Shown: positions 1-10,054, numbered from the stretch's first letter. The stretch is 64,000 nucleotides of DNA from Neodiprion pinetum (GCF_021155775.2 NC_060233.1:21493456-21557455); one strand, 5' to 3'. The notes: generated by a model from the sequence alone, not told the origin. Numbers and translations are program-made.

Positions 1-54
1 TGGTCGATCTTTTTCATTCCATTTCTCCTTTTATTATGCATTTATAGAATTATC

Positions 55-525
55 ATGGGCTATGTGGATGGCATCGAGAGCATACGGTTCGTCGGTGTGG
101 CGAAAAAACCGTTGTTCAAATTCACTTTGAACAACGGTGATGGTAAACGTGTACGAGTAGTGGCATGGGATGATAAAGCTACGCTGTACGAGTTCAGTAT
201 TTCACCTCGAATCGCTAGTATAATACCAATAGTTTTTATATCAAATAGTAATTATAAAATAAATAATGATGAGTGATTAACTAAAAATGAAGTTTCTTCC
301 ATAGATAGTTCGGGTTTCTCGAGGACTGGTAATTCCGATTAAGCATGACTATTACAAAGCTTCTGATGATATCATTCCGTCTGAACTATTTATCCGCCCA
401 CGCACGAAGATCGAATTATTTCGCAAACATGAAATTGAAGGCATGAATAAATCTGGAATGATATTTCAGAACGTCGAGCTGAAATCCATCGCAGACTCAA
501 GTGGCAATATATGTTTGTACCATTT
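55..525 (+). pseudogene. RPA-like OB-fold protein fragment
   Basis: The first 73 codons (55-276) have the look of an OB-fold DNA-binding domain of the replication protein A large-subunit type: alternating beta-strand-like stretches ending in a basic, Trp-containing strand (RVRVVAWDD). After a stop, a second open stretch at about 344-525 reads as the continuation, with RPRTKIELF followed by more strand-like sequence. A 3' splice-site-like TTTATAG lies just before the first ATG, so these may be exons of a spliced gene. The OB-fold assignment is inference from pattern. Related exon-like pieces occur at 2323-2510. It could equally be a host gene remnant or the RPA-like gene of a transposon. Confidence 0.4.
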
Positions 526-665
526 CAATAATTATTATTTTCTTTCAATATATGCAATTAAAATTCTTCGGATATTATTTTTAATAAATTACTAGGGGCT
601 TCGCCCCTGCGCGCTTCTCGCCTCACTATTTCCTTACGCATTGTCTAGTAGACAGGCGACTTCCT

Positions 666-1583
666 TCATGTTGATTTGATGACAAGTCTGCACTTGCTGT
701 CCACTTCAATTCCTTCTGTGCTTACTTTTCTTTTTTTCATCAATCGAAGCTTCCATTCGTTGATTGAAAATTGGTGTTCCTTCTCTATTGATATCGATCT
801 ATCTCCTTGACTTGCTGAATTATTTTTGCTACCGCTCTGCCCGTTATTCTCCAAAATCATCTTCTTTATATTATTTTTTTCTCTATATTTGTGTTGCTGT
901 TCACTCCGCAAAACACCTCTTTCTCTTGTGGTTAACATAGATCCTGGTCGTCCTCTTGCCTGGTTATAGGAATATTTGTTTATTATTATTCTCGGGCTTA
1001 TTTGGTTATTCGCACTTACAATTTTATTTTCCTTTTTCTTTTGTGATACGTCCGACCATCCACCGTCTCCATCGCCTTGTCTGCTGGTTGAAACTCCTCC
1101 TTTCTGTTCGTTTATTGAAAAGCCAGTATGATATTTTTTGTTCGCTTCCCTATATTTTCGCTGCTGTTCTCGTCGTCTAATTTTTCGCTCTTCTATGTCC
1201 ATCACATTGGTTGGTCGTCCTCTTGATTTATTTTCCAAATCAATAATCACAATCGATTCTTCTAATTCTTCAACACCCTTCGTTGAATTATTTTTACCAC
1301 CGCTCTGCCGGTGATTCTCCAAAATCACCTTCTTTACATTATTTTTTTCTCTATATTTGTGTTGCTGTTCATTCCGCAAAACACCTCCTTCTCTTGTGGC
1401 CAACATCGATCCTGGTCGTCCTCTTACCTGGTCATACGAACATTTTATGGATATTATTCTATGGCTTATTTGGTTCTTCGCACTTACGATTTTATTTTCC
1501 TCTTTCTTTTGTAATATTTCCGACCATCCACCATCTTTATCGCCTTGTCTGCTGCTTGAAACTCCTCCTTTCTCCACTGTCAT
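666..1583 (-). CDS. repeat protein with AT-hook-like motifs
   Basis: A 305-residue, very basic and hydrophilic protein made of about three diverged repeats. Each repeat has an RGRP core (near residues 54, 117 and 208) followed by a charged EQQ[HR]KYRE segment. RGRP within basic sequence is the core of the AT-hook, a minor-groove DNA-binding motif, so DNA binding is a reasonable inference. A polyampholyte stretch with GGWS repeats separates the units. It lies 63 bp downstream of the OTU protease gene on the same strand and could be a second exon or a second cistron of that unit. I recognise no named family. The repeats look recently duplicated because the paired segments are nearly identical. 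Confidence 0.45.
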   Translation of the reverse strand: MTVEKGGVSSSRQGDKDGGWSEILQKKEENKIVSAKNQISHRIISIKCSYDQVRGRPGSMLATREGGVLRNEQQHKYREKNNVKKVILENHRQSGGKNNSTKGVEELEESIVIIDLENKSRGRPTNVMDIEERKIRRREQQRKYREANKKYHTGFSINEQKGGVSTSRQGDGDGGWSDVSQKKKENKIVSANNQISPRIIINKYSYNQARGRPGSMLTTRERGVLRSEQQHKYREKNNIKKMILENNGQSGSKNNSASQGDRSISIEKEHQFSINEWKLRLMKKRKVSTEGIEVDSKCRLVIKST

Positions 1584-1646
1584 CGTAAATCCTGGCTGTC
1601 CTTTTGACTGTTTGGTGATATATTTAGATTTACTATTATTTGATTG

Positions 1647-2075
1647 TTACTTTTCATACTTATTACTCACTATCTGAATTTTATTTTGGTACTGCAAGAC
1701 ATCAAAGTGTCCACTGTCTCCGTCGCCGGTGAAGAGTAGCGAGAATTGTGTTTCATTTTGTGATCCGATCCGGTGTGGATGAATTTGTTCTTCGCGATAC
1801 ACGGTCAAACATATCTCAAAAATGTCCGCAGCTGCATATATTGCATTTTTATTCATATGTGATTTGTAATCACCAGGTGACCTAATCACAGCACCGTTTG
1901 ACTCATTACCTGTAATAAAACCCGCAAACGTAGACCAATTATCCACTATATTTGAAACGATACTCAGTCTCACCTCTGCGTGTCGATCTTGAGTGCCGTT
2001 TACACAATACGCCAACGCGCGAAAAAGACAATTCCCGTCGGGAATCATCTTGATAATTTTCGTTTGCATGTTCAT
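1647..2075 (-). CDS. OTU-family cysteine protease
   Basis: This 142-residue protein has the OTU signature. The catalytic loop PDGNCLFRA near the N-terminus places Asp13 and Cys16, and the C-terminal GHFDVLQY motif supplies the catalytic His near residue 123. OTU proteases cleave ubiquitin or ubiquitin-like conjugates. Small stand-alone OTU domains are common in viruses and in Helitron- or LTR-type mobile elements, as well as in hosts. At 142 residues the domain is essentially complete, with both ends of the catalytic triad present. It is followed on the same strand by the AT-hook-like repeat protein. A mobile-element origin is likely from the neighbourhood but is not shown by the sequence alone. 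Confidence 0.75.
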   Translation of the reverse strand: MNMQTKIIKMIPDGNCLFRALAYCVNGTQDRHAEVRLSIVSNIVDNWSTFAGFITGNESNGAVIRSPGDYKSHMNKNAIYAAADIFEICLTVYREEQIHPHRIGSQNETQFSLLFTGDGDSGHFDVLQYQNKIQIVSNKYEK

Positions 2076-2322
2076 TTTTTGCCCGTCAGAAACAGATACC
2101 TATAAAGATATTTGTCAAAGACTGTCATAAACAGCCGATGACAGCTGTCAAAGGGTTTGCTAGATGCTTTTTGTTTTGTTTTCGGGATCTCACCCCACCG
2201 CCAACTTCATGCGTATTCTATAGTTATTATAATCTTTTTTTTACTATTGTTATTATAATCTTTTTCTACGTTCATTTGTTTGAAACTTTTTCATTAGATA
2301 GAGAGATTAACGTTCGTAGGTG

Positions 2323-3080
2323 TTAAAGGGTACATCAAAGTTCCATTCGTGGACCAAAAAACTGGACACGCTACCCATGGCTCAGGAGCTATCACCGCTG
2401 GGACCTTCAAACTAAATGTTAATATTGCACAGTATTTACACGATGATGCAATGGTTGAAGGGGTCCATATTGGAGTTGAGGGTACACTGAAGGAAGATAA
2501 ATGTTCGTAATATTTCATTCGTATCTGTCAGTTTTTCCATAAGAGGCTTGTGAATCAATGTCGGCGAATTTTCATTGTAGATGGCTCTGAATTTCTACAA
2601 GCTCAAGATATGGGAGATCTCAAGATACTCAATGATCAGGTGATGTAACCTGCTAATCTGAGAAAAGGGTTCAGAAGGTCATTGAAAAGGTCATTGAAAG
2701 TTGATGAAGGTGATAAAGAGAATTCGCATAAAAAGGTGGGTAATAATAATAATGGCATATTTATAATATCTTTATAGTAATTATTTGAGTAGTTTTCAAT
2801 GGAAATAGCTTAGATATTTTTTGGCATGGTTTGTGAACATAAAAAATCTAATTTCTTGATGTGATCATTTTTCTGATGGAAAAGGTTGCGATTGAAGACT
2901 GCATGAATGATTTGCTGGAGAGTACTCTCAATAAAAATGGTAATAATAATAAAATGATTATTTTTGAACTATATAGAATATTCATAACGTATCATGCGGT
3001 TTCAAATCTCATGTTATCGTGAATTTGCTTACTCTTTATTACAGAAGGAGTATTGCAGCACATAATTGAATGATTCCTCA
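2323..3080 (+). pseudogene. exon-like pieces, second OB-fold
   Basis: About 2323-2510 reads on the + strand as another RPA-type OB-fold segment (GTFKLNVNIAQYLHDD, then VEGVHIGVEGTL). It is bounded upstream by CGTAG and downstream by a GTAATA donor-like site. Further short open pieces with plausible splice signals follow near 2580-2640, 2656-2733 and 2886-2939. The small exons and AT-rich gaps suggest a spliced gene or its remnant, probably related to the OB-fold piece at 55-525. I cannot assemble a confident gene model. Confidence 0.3.
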
Positions 3081-3089
3081 AAGCGAAGA

Positions 3090-3962
3090 TGTGTTCGTGC
3101 GAAGATGCAAAGACGTGTATGCGAAGATGTGAACAAGACATGTACTACGATTATTCAATACATCGATATTATATTAAAAGAATTCTTCGATGTTCCTTAA
3201 AGAATTTCAATCTGAGCGATGTTCTTTCAAGAGTTTGATGTTAACGATGTGTTCCTTGAAGAGTTTGAATGTTTGAATCATGACTAAATTTTCTGAGTTT
3301 TGTAAGAATCTAATAAGAAATACCCGACTTTATATTTCCCAACGATGTGCGGTCATTTGTGTATTAAAGACCACGAATTGTTTAAATGCCATTATTTGTT
3401 GTGACCCTTAAGCAATGCTAAATCGATGAAGCCCTCCCAACACGAAAATTATTTACAAATAAAGATGGAAAAAGTTACGAAAGGTGAAATTGGGGGGGCC
3501 AGGTTCTTGGTTTTTTTGATCAATTGGGGCTGGCTCTGCGTTGTCAGGCGACTTAATCATACGGCCATGTATAGAATCGGTAACATTTATAGACAGGCTG
3601 GATTTTCACGGGGCGGCGGATGACGTTTCGTGAAAATACATCGGCGGCGGTGGCAAGACGCTGCCCAACAAACGCAGCCGTAGTTGACCGCATGGTTCAG
3701 CAGTGGATCCCATTATTGTTGATATTCGCTTGCGATTCGAGAGCTGCGATCCGTTGAGAACGTCTTCATCATTGCCGGTTATCACTACAAGGCTAGTACA
3801 CGAGAGAAGGCAAATTGTGATCCAAGATGAAAGAATACTCAAGTTTTTGTTTCATTATTCTGTAATTGAGGGCATGGGTGGAATAACTGTATGATTGAGC
3901 AGAGTAATTTTGATGATATTGTTCTTTTTGGAATTGCGTGAAAGTGATAATTGCTCGAAGAC
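3090..3962. other. no gene seen
   Basis: This stretch between the OB-fold remnant and virus-like element 1 contains short open frames without recognisable motifs, a run of GAAGATGTG-like imperfect repeats near 3090-3250, and no clear RNA gene. An open frame at 3703-3894 is hydrophilic and unrecognised. Confidence 0.4.
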
Positions 3963-3968
3963 CCTACA
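3963..3968. repeat. target site duplication, element 1 left
   Basis: CCTACA directly precedes the left terminal repeat and is repeated exactly at 24294-24299. Six-base duplications are the hallmark of Polinton/Maverick integration by their retrovirus-type integrase. Confidence 0.9.
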
Positions 3969-4251
3969 AGTAGTGTATATATCCCAGTTCTGGACCACAC
4001 AATGGCGCGCTCCCCCCTAGCTCCCCCCTAACCCTAGCCGCCCCCCCCTACGTTGACCATTTTTGCGGTTTGCCGCAAGATGGCTATTTTCATAGGATTT
4101 GACACACACGCACGCACGCACGCACACACGCACACACACACACACACACACACAAAATAATTCCTGTCGAGACTTGTTTGGCGCCGGAAAGCCGCACATA
4201 AATCGGATAGGGTAAAAACCCGCTAGATCTATTGAAAAAATTCCAGGAAAT
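3969..4251 (+). repeat. left terminal inverted repeat, element 1
   Basis: It begins AGTAGTGTATATAT and matches the reverse complement of 24019-24293. Inside are a G/C-rich tract with CCCCCCTAGCTCCCCCC, a (CA)n tract at about 4099-4154 and a conserved segment containing the Spe/Bgl-like CTAGATCT. Similarity stops after the shared CCAGGAAA at about 4250. Confidence 0.9.
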
Positions 4252-4364
4252 GACCCCTGAAGGAAGGTTCAAAATGGCGTTTTAGATGCTTTTAATAATT
4301 TTTTTATTTAACATCAATTACGTTTAGTTTTCTTATTCTATTCTGAATTATCTTATTCTAAATT

Positions 4365-5705
4365 TTAACAAGTAAAATTATACATATTATTTTCAATATC
4401 CATATTAATTAAACATATTATTATTCCAAAATTGACTGATACCAATTTTTTTACAGTACCACTAATCGGATTATATTCAACAAAGCGGTCATGCAAGATC
4501 ATGCAGTAGGCAGAAGTGTGTGGTGGGAACGTAATGCTAGAGTCAAATTCCAATCGAATGTCCACAGGTCCAGTTTTCAATGTTTCGTTCTGCTTGTAGC
4601 AATCGATGACGATAAGGGGAGCTTGGTTTATGAATTCACGCTTCGATAGCAAAGGCTCAGCTTCTTTGTTAAAGTAGGTCATTTGAAACCGAACATACAT
4701 ATCAGAGAGAATGGCGTATTGATTATTGTATATATCAAGATTCATATTTCCGTAGGGATAGCACTGTGAGGTGAAGAAGAGTTTTATATCTCTGATCCGA
4801 CAATGATCAAATACGCCAGCATTTCGCAGCGGCTCGTTTCTCCTTGCAGTTTGAAATTCTAGAACGACATATCTCGGCTTCTCGAGCTGCGTCGATGTCT
4901 TGACTGACCATATATGCCGCGTTGTTGATGGGAGCATCAGATACACGTACGTTTCCCAAGAACGAAAACTCATGGATATATCCGGATCCTTGGCGATGTA
5001 GTTGAGTAGCTCGATTTTCGGTTCATCTGCCAGTTTGATGTAGGGCAACAACTACTTGATTTTATTTGGGGTGATTTTAAAGTTTTCCTTGATCGAGGCC
5101 TGAATCACGGCATTCAAATCAGTGTTGGAACGTGTGAGAATTAACTCGTGTTTAGCGTTGACGATGACTCGACGATAATCTTCGGCAAAGCCTAGCACAT
5201 AATTTAACGGTAAAACAACATCGAAATTTCCAGCGGCATCGGTTAGTTCCTTATCCCCACTTAACCACCCGGTATTCTCCAGACTATATTGCTGGCCTGG
5301 AGTCAAGGATACGTAACCCTTCATAGTGCTGGTGATGCCAACATTTTGATTCCGATCAATCTCTACACCGTTCAACTCGTAGCGAACTTCCTCAAACAAA
5401 TGCTAAATAGCCATATTGATCAATTTCGTAACCGTCACCGCAGCCACACCATCATCCTTTGTGATTTTTCCATGAATGTGTAGAGAGCTTTTACTGGGCA
5501 GTAGACACAAGTCTTGATGTTGAACAACAAGATGGATTTCATCGTTGTTCTGGGAGGTGGATGATGCAAACGGCTGATGAGCATGAATCTCAGAGTGCGC
5601 GATCGATTCGTCGAATACCACAGGTTTGTGTATTCTTATTATTTCTTCCATGGTAACACATACAGGATGCAGCGAACACGAATTCTTATTTTCCAAAATT
5701 TCCAC
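4365..5705 (-). pseudogene. capsid-like protein, broken
   Basis: One continuous reading frame of 446 codons is interrupted by two in-frame TAG codons, at codon 101 (5403-5405) and codon 218 (5052-5054), with no frameshift. The protein is rich in beta-strand-like segments and contains VRYELNGVEIDRN and SMSFRSW, motifs I associate with an insect Polinton capsid-type family. Its length matches the 445-residue major capsid protein of element 2, and it sits beside penton-like and protease genes, so the double-jelly-roll major capsid role is a reasoned inference. A TATAAAAG box (5822-5829) and a TCAGTC initiator (5793-5798) on this strand lie upstream. The gene cannot give a full product unless stops are read through. 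Confidence 0.65.
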
Positions 5706-5792
5706 GTAATCGAAGACCCAGGCTCTGGAGAAACCGAACGTTCAGATGTGTCAGTCTCGTTGGCGGTGTAAACGTTGTCAGAGGTGTCGGGC

Positions 5793-5829
5793 GACTGATG
5801 ATTTTTGGCCATGACGTTTGACTTTTATA
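5793..5829 (-). promoter_or_regulatory. core promoter of capsid-like gene
   Basis: On the minus strand TATAAAAG (5829-5822) is followed 33 bp later by TCAGTC (A at 5796), the arthropod TATA plus initiator arrangement, about 90 bp before the capsid-like ATG at 5705. Confidence 0.65.
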
Positions 5830-5867
5830 ACTTTTGCCCAACTTTCTCGTCTCAAACACGATTCCCA

Positions 5868-6568
5868 TTATTTGAGTGATTTCACGTGTAAACGTACAGT
5901 AATCGTTTCGCCGCGAAAATGAATCAGCTCGTCGTCTTGATCAACTATTCTCAGCTGTAAAGAGTGTATCGACTGTACGGCGATTGGCAGGTAAATGACG
6001 TTGGTGGGCACTTCGACAATCTTATATCCTGATGGAACGGTTGGGAAAAATTCGTGAATCGTGTGAGCTCGACGCCCGTTTATATACGCCCCCGTGGTTA
6101 TGCTACACTCAACGCGTAAAGTATTAACCTTTAGTGCGGCTACGGGTAATTCAGATTTATGAGTAACGTTTCGTTATAGCTCAACCGCCTTAAATCCCAA
6201 TAATCGGCCGATGGAATCTTTGGGCTTAAAGTCTACCACATGATTGCATGTGACTTTACTGTTCAGCTCGTTGTTGTTAGCTGTCAGACTAAGGGTGATG
6301 TCGGAGGGTAGCTCCTTATGCAGAAAATTTTCAATATCCTCAATTTTATAGCTTCCCGTGGGTATCACGATGCTCTCTCTGCTGTTGTCCGCTCGTTTCA
6401 GGTAAATTTGTTACACCTCTCATGAATATCGGGTATTGAATTGAATGTCAGGAACTCGACGAGTCCGAAAACATAGTTCTTCTCTGGTAATAACTCGATT
6501 TGGGGGAAATATTGAGCCTCCAGCACTGAGGATGTGCCTGACAGTGTTAACGTCAACGATTTCGGCAT
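5868..6568 (-). pseudogene. penton/minor capsid-like protein, broken
   Basis: A gene of about 233 codons starting at MPKSLTLTLSG (ATG at 6568). One frameshift lies in a T-rich run near 6400, and one in-frame TAA at 6174-6176. Downstream of the stop the frame stays open to 5868 and contains HTIHEFFPTVPSGYKIVEV, a conserved segment of an insect Polinton penton-like family. The order next to the capsid-like and protease genes supports a vertex (penton) or minor capsid role, which is inference. Its promoter lies inside the 3' end of the protease gene, and the ATG is only a few bases after the initiator. It is a decayed copy. Confidence 0.6.
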
Positions 6569-6605
6569 GACTAATGCTTGCTCATGTAACACTTGTCTTT
6601 TTATA
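6569..6605 (-). promoter_or_regulatory. core promoter of penton-like gene
   Basis: Minus-strand TATAAAAAG (6605-6597) is followed 33 bp later by TTAGTC (6574-6569) directly in front of the ATG at 6568. This implies a near-leaderless transcript starting within the upstream gene's end. Confidence 0.6.
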
Positions 6606-6906
6606 GTTGTTCGCTGAGAAATTTGAGGCACAAGTGGCCGCAAATCACAGTATCATATTCCTGATACCTCTTATGATTGTATTCAACGCTACCAACACCG
6701 AGATACCTCATCAAGTCTTTAGGCGGTTTCAAATCACCAAAACTATCGAAATACACAACATGGTCACCATTTTTCTTGTACGCAACCCAATGTGTCCCTG
6801 GACCGTTTTCATCGTCAAGATTAATAATTGCGGATTCCAGCATTTTCGGTCCTGATTTCAGCAGATCATTCCGCATGAAAACACCACGAAAATGAAGAAT
6901 TTTCAT
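6601..6906 (-). CDS. adenain-like cysteine protease (C5/ULP1 clan)
   Basis: A protein of 101 residues from the first in-frame ATG. The same frame is open further upstream into the end of the phospholipase gene, so the true N-terminus may be longer. The triad is visible: His in GTHWVAY, Asp in VVYFDSFG and Cys in VICGHLCLKF. This is the adenovirus-type maturation protease found in Polintons, which processes structural proteins in the particle. A Gly-rich loop and the FDSFG spacing are normal. The gene ends at the penton-like promoter. I see no stop within the conserved part, making it one of the few unbroken genes of element 1. Confidence 0.8.
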   Translation of the reverse strand: MKILHFRGVFMRNDLLKSGPKMLESAIINLDDENGPGTHWVAYKKNGDHVVYFDSFGDLKPPKDLMRYLGVGSVEYNHKRYQEYDTVICGHLCLKFLSEQL

Positions 6907-6962
6907 ATTTTTAGCATAGTTGCGTAAATCAATGTCGGTGAGAGCTCGGTGTGGTAGCTTTA

Positions 6963-7767
6963 TTAGTTTTTTGCCGGACGTAAGTACAGGCCCATTCCGC
7001 TGCGGTAGGGTCGCAGGTATAATCTCTTGCCCAAAGCAATCGCCTCCATTGTTGCATTGTGCCGTTTGGCCTTGTTCAACTGATGTTTGTTGACACTAGC
7101 TTCGTCGACAGCTTGAGCTATACCCGCAGCACCACCCGCAAGAGCCCCAGTAGCGCTTAGAACGGCCAGAATTGGAATGAGAAACGGCAGGATGCCGCCA
7201 ATCTTGTCAGGCACAGGTATGACGCGAGGCGTACGAACATTTTTCCCAGTCCCACGCGCGGCCGCACGTGCACCCGCCAACGCCGACTCGACGGCTTTAT
7301 AACCCGGTCGCATGGCGACCTTTGCTGCTGTGATGATGGATTTAGGATTCACAGTTCTCTTTGGCTTTTTACTCTTCCCGCCAGTTCTAGATTCCTTCTT
7401 CGCAGCCGCTCCAAGTTTCAACCGCTTCGCAGCTAAGCCCATTCCGAGTTTAGATTTAGCTTTCATGGTGTTGGTGACTTTCCAGGGTACAGCCTTTTCA
7501 CCCACACTAGCGTCCTTTGCCAAGACGCGATTCCACGCCTTCTCAGCGAGCGCTTTGTCGGCAAGATTTCTCGCTGCGATATCGCGATTCTTTGCGTATG
7601 CAATGTCGTGGTCTTCACACGCGGCATCTAGCGGATTGGATCCTCTTAGCCAATTTCGTTCCAGGTCCGCAGTACTGATACCCTGGCACATGCAATTCAA
7701 CTGGGAGATGATTGATGATTTTATTCAACAAACCACCACCGCGTTTCTTCCGTGTGCACGTCCTCAT
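6963..7767 (-). pseudogene. phospholipase A2-domain protein, frameshifted
   Basis: The start at ATG 7767 opens a frame with a Cys-rich calcium-loop segment containing YCGPGTKLAKR. The catalytic helix with CEDHDIAY lies in a different frame, so a single frameshift lies near 7636-7648. The later part is basic and Ala/Lys-rich with a hydrophobic segment (PFLIPILAVLSATGALAGG), followed by a GMGLYLRP tail. PLA2 domains of this kind occur in parvovirus VP1 and in some insect Polintons, where they help particles leave endosomes. The gene lies head-to-head with the packaging ATPase gene and shares a compact promoter region with it. Element 2 has no PLA2 gene. Confidence 0.75.
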
Positions 7768-7781
7768 AGTCGGGCAACAAC

Positions 7782-7829
7782 TAACGTGACTTCTATAAAA
7801 GGAGGAATTTATATACCGTCATCTCAGTT
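7782..7829. promoter_or_regulatory. divergent core promoters, PLA2 and ATPase
   Basis: On the plus strand TATAAAA (7794-7800) precedes TCAGTT (7824-7829) by about 32 bp. On the minus strand TATATAAA (7815-7808) precedes TTAGTT (7784-7779) by about 31 bp. The two promoters overlap each other, so the two start sites lie only about 45 bp apart and back-to-back. Confidence 0.7.
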
Positions 7830-7854
7830 CTCGTTGTCATGCTAACGAAGCATC

Positions 7855-8556
7855 ATGAGATTTCAAGATCAGCCCGGTAAACTACCCATCGCGAATTTTG
7901 ATGAAATGGTTCGACGTGGTAAGAGGAAGATAGGAAAACGACATGGAAAATTGCTGTCAAATACCGTGAGAGCAATTTTTTGCGGGCCATCCAATCGCGG
8001 TAAAACTAACGCTCTTCTCGCACTCATCACCCACAGCAATTGATTGCGATTCGAAAATGTCTACGTCGATTCGAAATATCTCATCAAACCGAAGTATTAA
8101 TTTTAGCAAAAGTTACTAGAACCCGTGCAGGGAGTAAGTTACTTCATGTTTCGCGAGAATGATGAGGTTGTAACACCGGAAGATGCTCGCCTCAACTCTG
8201 TTATGATTTTCGACGATGAGGCCTGTGAAAAGCAGGATAATATTAGAGCATACTTCAGCATGGGCAGGCATCGCGATATCGATAGCTTTTATCTAAGTCA
8301 AACGTATGCGCGCATTCCAAAACACCTAGTGCGTGACAATGCAAACTTATTGGTGCTATTTCGGCAGGATGATATGAATCTGAAACATATCTACAACGAT
8401 CATGTGAACGCGGACATGACGTATCAGCAATTTAAAGACTTGTGCTCGGTATGCTGGAATGATGACAATTACAGTTTCATCGTAATTGACAAGGATAGCG
8501 GAATCAATGGGGGGCGATATAGGAAGGGGTGTGACTGCTTTATAAGCATAAACTAA
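7855..8556 (+). pseudogene. HerA/FtsK-type packaging ATPase, three stops
   Basis: One continuous frame of about 233 codons. The Walker A loop is CGPSNRGKT (residues 43-51) and Walker B is VMIFDDEAC (about 115-123). A conserved downstream block (SMGRHRDIDSFYLSQTY) is also present. This is the Polinton DNA-packaging ATPase family, which pumps DNA into the capsid. In-frame stops interrupt it at codons 63 (TGA, 8041), 82 (TAA, 8098) and 84 (TAG, 8104), all between the Walker motifs, with no frameshift. The 3' end overlaps the TATA box of the next gene. Confidence 0.82.
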
Positions 8557-8573
8557 CGTGAACTTGCACAGTT
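8541..8573 (+). promoter_or_regulatory. core promoter of DUF8207-type gene
   Basis: TATAAG (8541-8546) is followed 29 bp later by CACAGTTT, an initiator-like site, 25 bp before the ATG at 8599. The TATA box lies in the last codons of the ATPase gene. Confidence 0.55.
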
Positions 8574-8598
8574 TCGTTGCAACAATCGAGCCGGCAAC

Positions 8599-9561
8599 AT
8601 GGAGAGTGCCAAGATTCGTAAGCATAGCGATACATTGAGTGAAATATCAAAAGCATCCGATGTCATACGGCGGAAGCATGAGATGCTCAAGTTGGACAAG
8701 GACACGACCGAACAGGTTATGGGAGAGGTATTTAAGCCTTTAGTAACACCGTTGAAAGAATTGGTTGATACCTCAAGACAGCAGCAGCAGCATGTTAAAC
8801 GTGAAATTAAAACGGAACTGCCAGATGTGACAATAAAAAAAGAAGAAGAATAAGATGACGAGAGTACCGGGGATGATGATGATGATGATGATGAGGTGGA
8901 TGAGGATATGGATGAAGGGAATTTCATGGATGCAAATGATAAAACACTGAAGTTTGGTAAAATTTCTACTACAAGTACGCCGGTGAAGAAAACAACGGAT
9001 TCCACGGCGCAATATTTGAAAATGTTTAGCTTAAGTAAAAAGAGGGATTTGGATACCACATACGGTGTTCGAAAGTTGACAAACGGTATGACGATTGGTG
9101 ATACGCCGATCAATTTCACTGATAATCTGGTCAATGTGGGGGATAAAAGTTATGAGAGAACACCTGGATTACTTGAATTACTGTTTAAAAAATGACCTGA
9201 TGCATTGATTGTAAATGATGTGGATAGGAATAATTATATAAAAATTGTGACGACGACAAATGCGCATCGAAAACGTTACCAAGTCGATGGAAGCCTTCGA
9301 GATGATTCAAAAAGCGCAAAGTATAGAAATTTCATTGCACAACACGTTGGCTCGCCGAAAAAATCAGGTAAAGGCTTACCCGACTATCAGATTGCGCGAA
9401 AGGACGGGCAAGATGTTGATTACGTCTGCTGGGATGATCCAACTGAAATTGAAGATCGCCTTCGGCTGCTTATGGCGTCACAGGCTGCAGGCAATACCAA
9501 CCATTCCAACGAAATAGTTACCATTATTGAAGAGTTGCGCGAGGCCGGAATCGTTTATTAG
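8599..9561 (+). pseudogene. DUF8207-type Polinton protein, two stops
   Basis: A 320-residue frame with in-frame TAA at codon 85 (8851) and TGA at codon 199 (9193). The N-terminal part is a charged, coiled-coil-like helix. The middle is a very acidic Asp run (about residues 92-110). The C-terminal part has the conserved TTYGVRKLTNGMTIGD and later YVCWDDPTEIEDRLRLLMAS blocks, with the C-terminal EIVTIIEELREAGIVY. I recognise this as the insect family annotated DUF8207, widespread in Polinton copies. Its biochemical role is unknown to me. It sits between the packaging ATPase and integrase genes on the same strand. Confidence 0.7.
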
Positions 9562-9607
9562 CGGCGTGTAAACATAATATCATCATTTGTTCAGTGACCG
9601 TCTAGTG

Positions 9608-10054
9608 ATGAGCATAGAAATAATCGGACGACATTCGGAGCGTGGTGGTGGTAAAAAATTTATTCGAGGGCCTCCGGGTGTCGGATTCAAAACCACCAAC
9701 GACAATCAGTACGATATAGACAGCAAACGATTATGTAATATCGCTGATCCGCAGATGGAAAACGATGCCCTTCCCCTAAAAGTTCTCCATACTGCTTTAC
9801 GATCTATGGCTGTGGATATTGTGGATACTTTTGAATCAAATTTTGAGAGTTTCGCGCATAATCACAACGAGGAGTTGGAACAGCTACGCATAAATAACAA
9901 AATCATAGAAAACACGTTGAGTTGCATCAAACATATTGGGGAGCAAGCAACACCGACGCCGGGACAGACCAGCAGGGAACTAGTATCGATTGAGGAACCA
10001 GAGTGGTTGGACGACAATTCGAAAAACTGTAAGGTGAAGAGTTGCGAACAATGA
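9608..10054 (+). CDS. conserved small Polinton protein
   Basis: A 148-residue intact protein beginning MSIEIIGRHSERGGGKKF, with a Gly/Pro-rich basic segment (IRGPPGVGFKTTNDN). It continues with helical, acidic sequence suitable for a coiled coil (HNHNEELEQLRINNK). I recall this family as a companion of insect Polinton integrases but know no function. Its end overlaps the integrase start (ATG at 10051 inside the last codons), so the two genes are coupled. An initiator-like TTCAGTG lies just upstream at about 9590. Confidence 0.5.
   Translation: MSIEIIGRHSERGGGKKFIRGPPGVGFKTTNDNQYDIDSKRLCNIADPQMENDALPLKVLHTALRSMAVDIVDTFESNFESFAHNHNEELEQLRINNKIIENTLSCIKHIGEQATPTPGQTSRELVSIEEPEWLDDNSKNCKVKSCEQ

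Noticed and set aside
4099..4154. (CA)n run taken as a stand-alone microsatellite
   Set aside because: It is part of the terminal inverted repeat of element 1 and is mirrored at 24116-24150.
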